Below are positions 1 through 8,862 of a stretch of DNA of 64,000 nucleotides, piece after piece. A program made the position numbers and the translations under genes. A model generated the notes under the pieces. That model was not told the origin of the DNA and searched no databases. It saw nothing but the letters and a program-made list of their open reading frames with translations. Within the stretch, counting starts at the first letter, position 1. Each line of letters starts with the position of its first letter. The stretch is taken from contig NC_063071.1 in NCBI RefSeq assembly GCF_022605165.1, forward strand, positions 310,001 through 374,000, given 5' to 3'. The stretch is from Purpureocillium takamizusanense. Its lineage: Eukaryota > Ascomycota > Sordariomycetes > Hypocreales > Ophiocordycipitaceae.

Positions 1-871
1 CGGCCTACTTATCGACTGCAACGACCCTGCCCTGCTTTCGGATAGCGCCTACGCTGACCCTAAAGCCTCGCCTTTCGTTCTTGTTGGCAAGTACGCCGGT
101 CTCAAAGGATTCGACCATTTCATGAACCTCGTTATCCTGGCCTCCGTCTTGTCAATTGGTGTGTCCGGCGTCTACGGCGGCTCACGTACCCTTACGGCCC
201 TTGCCCAGCAGGGTTATGCGCCTAAGCTCTTCACTTATATTGACAAGTCCGGGCGTCCTCTGCCGTCTGTCATCGTTTTGATTCTCTTTGGCTTCGTTGC
301 CTTTGTCAGTCTGAGTGCTTCAGGACCTACTGTTTTCGACTGGCTCCAGGCCTTGTCCGGCCTCGCTGCGCTGTTCACCTGGGGCTCCGTCTGTCTGGCA
401 CACATTCGATTCCGAAAGGCTTGGAAGTACCACGGGCACACTCTAGACGAAATCCCATTCAGGGCTGCTGGAGGCATTTATGGTTCCTACCTGGGTCTCT
501 TCCTCTGTGCTATCGTACTTATTGCACAGGTGAGTGCAGGCTCAGGCGCTTTTTCCCTTATCCAACAGCCCTTGTCTATTCATATAAACATGCTAACTAC
601 TTCTCATCAGTTTTATACCGCAGTTGCCGCGCCTCCTGGCAAGCCTGGTGTCGGAACCGCCGAAAGCTTCTTCAAGCAGTATCTCGCGGCCCCTGTTGTT
701 ATCATGTTCTGGCTGATTGGCTACCTTTGGAAGCGTGAGGGCTGGCTCAGGACTTCTCAAATGGATGTCGATACAGGACGTCGCGAGCTGGACTGGGATG
801 AGATCAACGCCTACAGGGCCAAGGTTGCGGCGTGGCCTGCTTGGAGGCGCGCGTTGAACATCATCATGTAA
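1..871 (+). CDS. Amino-acid permease, YAT/GAP1-like (3' part)
   Basis: This is the C-terminal part of a plasma-membrane amino-acid:proton symporter of the fungal YAT family. The frame is open from base 2, so the 5' end lies outside the window. Exons are 2-529 and 611-871, giving about 262 residues. The intron (530-610) has a GTGAGT donor, a GCTAAC branch site at 588-593 and a CAG acceptor. It is 81 nt and holds no in-frame stop, so retention would add 27 residues without breaking the frame. Visible family features are the conserved loop with SRTLTALAQQGYAPK and DKSGRPLPSV, several hydrophobic membrane segments, and the C-terminal cytoplasmic tail ending in RRALNIIM. Substrate range cannot be read from this part. 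Confidence 0.93.
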   Translation, partial: GLLIDCNDPALLSDSAYADPKASPFVLVGKYAGLKGFDHFMNLVILASVLSIGVSGVYGGSRTLTALAQQGYAPKLFTYIDKSGRPLPSVIVLILFGFVAFVSLSASGPTVFDWLQALSGLAALFTWGSVCLAHIRFRKAWKYHGHTLDEIPFRAAGGIYGSYLGLFLCAIVLIAQVSAGSGAFSLIQQPLSIHINMLTTSHQFYTAVAAPPGKPGVGTAESFFKQYLAAPVVIMFWLIGYLWKREGWLRTSQMDVDTGRRELDWDEINAYRAKVAAWPAWRRALNIIM

Positions 872-1887
872 ACTCTTGGCCCGATGTAGAAAGGGAAGAT
901 GTACATGAGAATTATCTCACATCCATACTTGACATTGACTGAATCATCAAGCACGAGCCACAAGCCAGTATTCATACCAATCAGATCTATGTCGAGCCTG
1001 TGTTGCTCAAAGAGGCCACTGAAGGACGACAGTAAAATTCGCTGACACATCTTTGACCTCAAATGCAGCAGGTTCGCGGTCTTTTCGGCGTTCTGTTGGG
1101 AGGACCCTCATGTTCTGTCCAATGACATGTAATGCTGCATCTGCCGTTCGTATGTTGGTCGCATTATTGCAAAGCATTGCTCTAGTGAAATGGTATGCAA
1201 GCTCTAACATGCGTATTACGTGTAGATCTGATGTTCAACGATTGAGTGCGACAGCGTCCAAGTCATGCCTCGCTACAATGAGGGTTGGTCACTATCGATC
1301 GTCGTTCGGATTCTGCTTGGAATAACCATGTCAACAAGTACGTTACGTGCCCAACTGCGGGCATACTTCGCTTCATACTTGAACTTGACCGCTTGGAAAA
1401 AATGCCTGAAAGGTTTTTATACCAACACGTTTTCGTGGCTTGGCGAAGGCGGTCCCTAAAAATTGGGAGTACTTGTGGACTGGGCAGGGTTTTTGAAGTA
1501 GTAGCTGGAAAAGCAAAGCGACAACATGCTATAAAAAGCTATGCCGGGCTATTCGCCAAGCAATCATACCCGACAGCCACTCTGCGCACACCAACGACGT
1601 TGAGCATTAGGCTTCAGCTGGACGACGCCTCAATCTCGCATGCAGGGGTGCCATCAGCGCCTCGGGCAGTCACACTGAGAAAGGCTCCTCGTGATGGGAG
1701 CAACAGCACGGACAAGCCCAAGCCCACTAGCCCCTTTTCGTTGCGGCTGAATCGAACAGCGCGGGGTTTATAATCGGGAGAATTCCCATGAAAATGAAAC
1801 AGGCGCGGGATCATGGCCATTTCACCACCATCGCCAGACGCTAAACATGTCGATTAAGGGGAAGCCGCAGACATCAATCCCATCGAA
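872..1887. other. Intergenic, no gene seen
   Basis: About 1 kb between the permease stop and the CFEM gene. The open frames here are short, have no recognisable domain and no convincing splice partners. It should hold the permease 3' UTR and the CFEM-gene promoter. Confidence 0.6.
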
Positions 1888-2676
1888 ATGTCTCTCGACT
1901 CACTGTCAAGCTGCGTGAAGAAATGCCTTCAAGATGCGGCCAAGAGCGCCGGCTGCGACATCAACGATGTCAAATGCATCTGCACCAAGGACGTATCGTC
2001 TACAGACGGGTCGACGCTGATGAGCTGCATCCTGAGTTCATGCGCTACAGCTGATGTAATAGGTAAGAATCTCGTGGCCTGCCGCCTGCCCAGAGACTCC
2101 TACGACCTCCGTGGTTGATCACATATCAATCGCATCCTAACGCTTGTTGTCTGTGCAGCTGCCGGCAGCGACCTCATCAAAATTTGCCAGCAAGCCACTG
2201 GCACCGTTTCCCCGACAGCCACCACCAAGTCTACCGCCCTCCCGTCAACGTCAGGCACCGGGCGCGCGACCAACGCGTCCTCTGCCACGGATACTAGTGC
2301 TAAACCCGATGCCACCGATCCGTCGGGCTCGAGCACTACCCCGACCGCGAATGCTGGAGCCACGGACTCCTCCAACACGGGCGGGCTGTCCACCGGGGCA
2401 AAGGCAGGGATTGGCGTTGGCGCAGCACTCGTGGTGATTCTGCTGATACTTGGGGCATATTTTTTGGGGAGGAAGAAACGACAAAAAGCCAATACTACTC
2501 CGGTCCCGGATCAGCAGGACAGTCCCGAAAGCAAGACGGGCGCCCAGGTGCTATCGAACGAGAAGACTATCGGGGAACTGGAAGGGGAACGGTGGGTTGC
2601 TGAGCTTTCGGAACATGGCACGCCTCAATTTGTCGAGCTTGAGGCAGACAACCACTACAGCCGACGAAGACACTGA
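1888..2676 (+). CDS. CFEM-domain protein with one transmembrane helix
   Basis: Two exons, 1888-2062 and 2159-2676, encode 230 residues. The intron is 96 nt with a GTAAGA donor and a CTAAC branch site. The eight cysteines of a CFEM domain are all present at about residues 9, 13, 23, 30, 32, 47, 52 and 68, the last supplied by exon 2. A Ser/Thr/Ala-rich stalk follows, then a helix around AGIGVGAALVVILLILGAYF, a basic stop-transfer stretch RKKRQK and a cytoplasmic tail of about 65 residues. CFEM proteins act at the fungal surface in haem or iron capture, adhesion and host contact. Oddity: no signal peptide precedes the domain and an in-frame TAA lies 21 nt upstream of the ATG, so either an upstream exon is unrecognised or the helix acts as a signal anchor. 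Confidence 0.82.
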
Positions 2677-3714
2677 TCGAGATATGCGATGACGGGTACC
2701 TGTAATACTAGAGAACGGCATTGTGTCTTCTATTTATCGGGCAAATATCCTGTAGGGTACACTTTGTATACAGTGGGCAGTGCGAAAGGCTTGCAATCCC
2801 ACCAGTTTGGCACTATAGTGATGAATCAATATCAAGATATACCATGCAGTAAAAAAAAAAAACCATCTTTGCCCGGTCGCTTTGGTAAAGATTTTCACGA
2901 TCTGTTGCAGACCGGTTCTCGGCGCAGCCCTACTAGGGTCAGGGGCCTTTGCGCGTCCATCAGCCCTGGCGAGCAGTATCGTAAGGGTGCTATGTAGCAA
3001 GCTGTCATGCCACATTCCAGCACGCATTAGATGCGACTACCACGATGTGGGCTTGCGCAAAGCGCTGCGAGGCAAGGCTCGCTAATAAGTACAATGGACC
3101 AGGTCACCCAAACGACACACGCCTCCAACCACCAAGTAATCAAAGTGCGTAGGCCCTTGGTTCGCATAATGCACATACCTTGTTGAGCACGAGCACGGAG
3201 AAAGGGCAATTCAGCCAAGCAAAGCATAATTTATGCCAACGACGGCGGGGCCCCTCACCGACGGAAGTGGATTTAAACACGAGACGTCCTTCATGCGATC
3301 TTTTTTCCCTTTCCATTTTCCAGTTGTGATTGTATTGCTAGTAGTGAGCGCGGCATTCTGTCATCTGCTTTGCCGTATCTGACCTGCACATGTATAATCA
3401 CCGAAGGCCTGAACTAAGCGCGGAGGAACAGGCCTGAAGGATCAAATAGTAAGCGGGGGTTATCGGGGCTCAATGACAAGCATAGGAGCATCGCAGCAAG
3501 CATTCGAAGGCCCACATACATACGATTCAAATCCCTTGCCCTCCGCTCGGAGGAGATTTTATTATGCTTGGCCAGGCAGAGGACCAGAACGGTGGCGCAC
3601 GCGAGTATGACCACGGCTGGAATGTGTCATGACCCAGCGAGATGAAGAGTAAACAACGACAGGCTTGCCGGCCAATTGCGCTCCCAATTGCGTCTCACAT
3701 GAGTGTCTCACACG
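2677..3714. other. Intergenic, no gene seen
   Basis: About 1 kb with an A10 run near 2851. No coding segment, RNA gene or repeat family could be supported. Confidence 0.55.
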
Positions 3715-5313
3715 ATGGACGATTGCCAGGTGTTATTAGGATCATACCCGTATAATATCTCAGCATGCACGTTTTCTCTTCATCGAACATGGGCCATGGA
3801 CCTCTCCTCGTGTATCGCTGCTTCGCGCGATGCTTTTCTCCTAGCATTGGCTGGGGATGCAAAGCCATCATCACCAAGCGGAAACGCCGTCGCCACCATC
3901 ATGGACCCCAGCAAGCTGACCGAACTGACCCTCCTATCCAAGTACATTGTCGAAACGTACGCGGCCGCTCCGCTGGCACAACAACCACACCTGGCCGTCG
4001 ACCAGGATGGCAAGCCCGCCGCCGGGCTCACGCTCGTATCCAAGTTCTACCCCGTGGACGCTGCTAGCGGCGGCGGGAGCAGCAGCCTCGACGGCAGCTC
4101 CGTGACCCATACCGTGGCCAATTACTCGTACCCGCGAAACGACAGCGCCGCCGCGTATACGACCGATCGGCCGTCGACGGGCAAGTCGGCCAGGTCCTCG
4201 GTGGGGTCTAATGGGTCGTCACCGGGCCTCACTGATGATCGTACGATATCCGAGGTGTCCTTCGACGACGACTATCAATGCCATACATATACCTCGCGGC
4301 TTTGGGACAGTTTCTGGACCCAAGAAGCTTTGCAGCAATCCATGCAACAGCCTGGGATGCCATCCAAGAACCACTACCCAGACACGATCCCACCGCTCAA
4401 CCCATCTCGTCGACAACTGTCTCCGGAAAACCAGGGGCAGCCGTGGCCATTGCCGGGACGCGAGCACTGGGGACGCCAGATGTATCCTCCACCCTTTCGC
4501 CCGCCGCCGCCGCGAACAGAGTCGCCGAGTGTGTACTCAGATACCCCCGCCCGCTTATCCCCCGAAACTACGTCAAGCGAAGCGGCTTTCCGAAATCACC
4601 GGCCGCCGCCGCCGCCACCGCAGGCAGCCTTACGATCAGTCCGCCCTCCTCGACCAAACCAGGGCGTTGTTGCTCATCAGGGGCCGTATCGCTCTGCTGC
4701 CAGCCAAGGGCGCAGTGTTCCCATGGGACCCTCCACAGCCAAAAGCGTACCTCTAGTCCCGCCTTTGGCGATGAAGGCGAGGCCCCTGCAGCTCACAGCA
4801 CAACAGGCGAAGCGGCCGCCTGATGCTCGTCCTAGCCCACTCCACGCCCCGAAACCGAGTATGTACAATATGGCAACATCGTCGTGCACCAGGCTCCCGG
4901 CAGCCGGCGTCAACGCCCCTACCCCGCGTCGCCCACGTCAACACAGGTCCATGACCGACCTCCTCAACCGCCCTTTGCCCCCTCTGCCCGAACCCACCCC
5001 AGAGCCGCAATCGGTGTTCGAGGACGACTCGTCCGACGAGGACCGAGATAGTGACCAGCAACGTTCCTTTCACCTCTTTCACGGACGCTCTTCCAGCGAC
5101 CATCGCCGCCCATCTAAAAGCCCGACGTCGAATTCAACAAAACAAGGGAATCGTACTCTTCCTCGGGCTCCGGCTCCGCCTCGGGTGCCGCCCAAGTGGC
5201 AGCAGCAGCAGCAGCAGCCGCAGCCGAATTGCCATTGCAAGAAGCCATCTTTTGAGTGGAAGCGACAGGACTCCAACGTGTTTGGCCGAGTGTTTGGACA
5301 ACGCCACGGATGA
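3715..5313 (+). CDS. Proline-rich low-complexity protein of unknown function
   Basis: A single open frame of up to 532 residues. I do not recognise the family. The N-terminal third has a possibly ordered stretch (SKLTELTLLSKYIVETY). The middle and C-terminal parts are rich in Pro, Ser, Arg and Gln, with runs such as PPPFRPPPPR and RPPPPPPQ that resemble SH3 or profilin ligands. An acidic patch (VFEDDSSDEDRDSDQQ) and a poly-Gln run (WQQQQQQPQP) follow, and it ends in a Cys/Lys/Phe-rich tail (NCHCKKPSFEWKR). No signal peptide or membrane helix is seen. The start is uncertain: ATGs at 3715, 3796 and 3901 are all in frame, and 3901 best matches where ordered sequence begins. The long frame in a Pro-rich composition supports a real gene. 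Confidence 0.65.
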   Translation: MDDCQVLLGSYPYNISACTFSLHRTWAMDLSSCIAASRDAFLLALAGDAKPSSPSGNAVATIMDPSKLTELTLLSKYIVETYAAAPLAQQPHLAVDQDGKPAAGLTLVSKFYPVDAASGGGSSSLDGSSVTHTVANYSYPRNDSAAAYTTDRPSTGKSARSSVGSNGSSPGLTDDRTISEVSFDDDYQCHTYTSRLWDSFWTQEALQQSMQQPGMPSKNHYPDTIPPLNPSRRQLSPENQGQPWPLPGREHWGRQMYPPPFRPPPPRTESPSVYSDTPARLSPETTSSEAAFRNHRPPPPPPQAALRSVRPPRPNQGVVAHQGPYRSAASQGRSVPMGPSTAKSVPLVPPLAMKARPLQLTAQQAKRPPDARPSPLHAPKPSMYNMATSSCTRLPAAGVNAPTPRRPRQHRSMTDLLNRPLPPLPEPTPEPQSVFEDDSSDEDRDSDQQRSFHLFHGRSSSDHRRPSKSPTSNSTKQGNRTLPRAPAPPRVPPKWQQQQQQPQPNCHCKKPSFEWKRQDSNVFGRVFGQRHG

Positions 5314-6121
5314 CAGTCAGTACCGAGGCGCTAAGCGGGCCGCCACTCCCACGGCGCTCCTCGTTGTTTACAGGGATATATGGAGTATCTTCTTGGGTCA
5401 TATTTCATGCTTTTGCACTTCCAGTTATTTACTTCCATCCTTTCTCTTCCGTCATCATGGGAAGTATAGAGCTTTAAGCGGGCATTGTTTGGCGCATTGA
5501 AATTCGGCAAACTTGAGACATTCGACGGGCCTGGATCGAGAACCTATTAAAGTATCAAGTATGTACTGCCTGCTGAGAAAACACGGTGACAGTGCTGTCT
5601 GCAGGGCGATACGCAGCAGCACGGTCCACCGACGAAATATGATAATTTGTGTTTGCGCGGATATTATACTCCTGATCCGCCATTCCATCGTGAACTCGCA
5701 TTGATACTAGTACTCTACCGCTGTCAGGGGGCCATCGACACGCGCCAACTAGCCGCCGACTCGCCTCGACCCATTCCAGCATATGAGACATCAACACGCG
5801 TCCGAGCGACAAGCCAGACAGACCGAAGGGGCGTCGTGCAAGATTTTGTGATACGCATCGCACACATAAGCTGTCCATGTCTATGTGCATTGTTGCTGGA
5901 CACGACCTACAGGCTCCTGCTCGAGTTCAACGTTGCAAGAACGCCACCGTACGACTCGGTCTAGTTGCATCACGAGTCCCTTTTCTCAAAGGGGCAGAGG
6001 GGCTTTACCCTTCACAAACGCTGTTGCAGGTTCAGTCGCAAGTTGTAAGGTACGCCCCTATGTGAATTGATGGTACAGTCTAATGTGTCTAGATACTCGG
6101 GGCGGTGAAGTGAAGAGCGCA
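5314..6121. other. Intergenic between convergent genes
   Basis: About 800 bp between the stops of a + gene and a - gene, so mostly 3' UTRs. No coding potential recognised. Confidence 0.55.
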
Positions 6122-7672
6122 TCAGTTCACGCACTGCTTGGGCGTCCAGTCCACCTGCCAACAGGCCGTCAGTAACAATCTTCAAAAAGATGCAGTCAAT
6201 ACGCGTGACTTACAAAATCCTCGTTGATCTTTCGAAGGTCCGGGCACCCAAGGTTTCCGGCATCCAAGGCAATCTCCTTCTTCAGCTGCTGGATGAGCCG
6301 CTCCCCACCCTCTTGGCCGTAGATGTTGGCGTACATGAAAGGACGGCCAAGGCCAACCGCCTTGACGCCAAGAGCGAGCAGCTTGAGCACATCTGAGCCG
6401 TATCGAACGCCACCATCTGCGAAGATTTCCATCTTCGTGAAAAGGTCGCGGTTCTTCTGGTGTATTTCGATAGCAACCTCTAGCGACGTTGGTGCTCCAT
6501 CCAGCTGGCGGCCGCCATGGTTCGACAAGATGATTGCTGGCACGTTGTGCTTGGCAGCTAATTCTGCATCCGCAAGGGACCCGATTCCCTTCAGAATGAC
6601 GGGAAGCTTTGTCATCTTGACAAGCTTATCGTAATACTCCCACTACAGCCAGTTAGCGATTTGATTCAACGGCATAGGTTGGATTACAATCTAGCGTACT
6701 GTGAAGCTTGAGTATGAAGAATCACTGTATTTACGGTTAGAAAGATTCGGGATAAGCACGGAAATCAGGGTGGCCGATCACACTTACGCTGAGCCGACAT
6801 CGTACCGGGCAGCACGATGCCGGTTTCCATCGGCAGCGGAATCCACTGTGAAAACAATGGCCTTGGCACCAGACTCCTCGGTCCTTCTGATAAGCTCCTC
6901 CGTCTCCGTATCGTTCTCAGCAGACAAGTATAGCTGCTGAGTGGTTAGCACAAATATCTAGGCCCTGGAGGTCGGTAATAGAACAACCTGTTGGAACGTG
7001 ACCTGTCCTTCCGCCTTCTCTGCCGCAATCTCCTCGATCGTGCGCGTCGCAAACAGTGCGGGCTAGTGAATTATGTCAGAAATTTCTTGGGTTTTCCACA
7101 GCTGAAATAATCGTCGCACCATATAAAGGATGTTCTCCTTGGCAGCAGCCTTGACGAAGTTGATCTCAGCATCGGGATGGGCCATTCCCGCCTGCGCACA
7201 GGGACTGATGTAGAATGGGGCTGAGAAGTTATGGCCCAAAATAGTGGTCCTTGAAGATTCAGCCTCGTCAGTATTGGCGACCCCGATAATGAGGGATATG
7301 AGGTGCGTACGATAAGGTCGATTCAATATTCGAAATGTCTACCAGAACGCGCGGGCGGAAGGTATACTGGTGGAAGACCTCGAGATTTCTCCGATACGTA
7401 TACTCCCCAGCAGCTCCATTGCGGTAGTACGTATAGTTTCGGACCGGCAAGCATTTTCTCGCAATGGCGTCGTAGTCCGGGAGGCCCCTTGCCATCGTAA
7501 TATTTGGCAGACATCCATCGATTAACCCCTGAGGCTTCGCATCGGTAGGGCGTTCGTCGGTTGCGTTTTGGCCGTAGAGGAGCGGGTCAAGGCCCGTGTC
7601 GGGTTCGTTGAGGAAGGGTCGAGCTGCCAGGGCTCTGACAGCCAGAACTGATAATAAAAATACCGACTGCAT
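6122..7672 (-). CDS. Secreted FMN-dependent 2-hydroxy-acid oxidase
   Basis: A member of the lactate oxidase / glycolate oxidase / flavocytochrome b2 core family, which oxidises L-2-hydroxy acids to 2-oxo acids on FMN. Seven exons in transcript order: 7672-7311, 7249-7120, 7062-6988, 6933-6788, 6724-6700, 6642-6214 and 6154-6122, giving 399 residues with every phase matching. Exon 5 is only 25 nt. The start MQSVFLLSVLAVRALA is a signal peptide. FMN-barrel motifs seen are STTILGHNFSAPFYISPCAQ, a TVDSAADGNRHR segment, ILKGIGSLADA, and the active-site block ILSNHGGRQLDGAP with the catalytic His and substrate-binding Arg, then IFADGGVRYGSDVLK. Without a cytochrome b5 domain it is an oxidase or monooxygenase rather than flavocytochrome b2. 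An extracellular location implies H2O2 production outside the cell. Exact substrate unknown. Confidence 0.9.
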
Positions 7673-8862
7673 GGCTGATCACAGTGACTTGGACAACAGT
7701 CGATGACAACCAACTCTTCGAATAAACCTGCGGCCTAGCATCTACTGAGCAGACATTCCGCCACTTATATACCAGCCGATCATCGGACGCTCTTTGACAG
7801 AGTGCCCCTGACAGCCAGTAGTACCCCGGGGTCGTTCATGCGAGTGGCATTTGCTCATCCAATCCCTCAGTGACGCGGTGACGCCGCCATCCGCCAAGAC
7901 GGATTACGCAGCCTTCTCGAGCCCTTCCGGGCCAAGAAACGCGCCATTATAGATTCGGCCCGCGTCCTGATTGTGCCCATGTATCCAAGAAGGCAGGCGC
8001 AAACGGCCGTCAGGCTGTTCCTGGGATGGTACATGACTCGACACAACTTCCAATTCCATGGGTCGATAGCTTGATGGCGTACAACGTCTAATACTAGGCG
8101 CGCGGCCACCCACTACGTTACGCTGGGCGTTGTGCATTTAGTCAGCGATCCACCTAGATTAAAGGTGACGCCTGATCTTCGCCCCTTGGAGGGACGGGTA
8201 ATAAAGCCTGCGCTATCGCCGCTTGGGGCAAAGGCGGTTCATGCAAGCCACGATCTGACGACGATGTTTGCCGGTGGGATGGCCCTGGGTTTTTTTCTCC
8301 ACACATGTCGGAGCTGCCGAGCTGGCAAACCGAGTTGCTACAACTGCTGTCCCACTCTGTCCCCTTTGCTCATCGAACATGCCTTGACATGTCTTGGCTG
8401 TCCAGCGTTGCAGCCGGCTGCTGAAACGTTTGCACGGACATTCTGCAAGTCAGACGAGATGCACGCTACCGACAGTTCTAGTAACACATGCCTATTCGAG
8501 CAGGAGGGACTTTCTTGCCCGCCGTTTGCTAGCATCAACCCCTCCATTGAACGTACGGCACGTCGACGATCTACACGCGAGCACCCGCACCAATGTTTGG
8601 GGTCTGGTGCATCAAGGTCAAGCCTCGTTGCCGTACCAAACATTCCAGAGCTACCGACAACTCGTAGCAATTGAAATAACGGTAAACAAAAAAAAAGGCC
8701 TTTCAGGGCTTCAATCGCAACATAAAGGACCTCAAGGTGGTTAGTTAGCATGAATCCTCCTGGGCCGCTTGGGCCTTGACCCATAGTGGTCACGACATTC
8801 TGTATGCCGAGTTCTGTTCATGCGCTTTCCCATCTGCGCTGACTCGGGCAAATGGCCCTCTC
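7673..8862. other. Intergenic, no gene seen
   Basis: About 1.2 kb between the fucosidase stop and the oxidase start, both on -. It contains the oxidase promoter. Open frames on + here have no recognisable domain. Confidence 0.55.
7763..7771 (-). promoter_or_regulatory. TATA-like element of the 2-hydroxy-acid oxidase gene
   Basis: On the - strand this reads TATATAAGT, about 90 nt upstream of the start codon. Position and sequence fit a TATA box; no transcript data. Confidence 0.4.
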
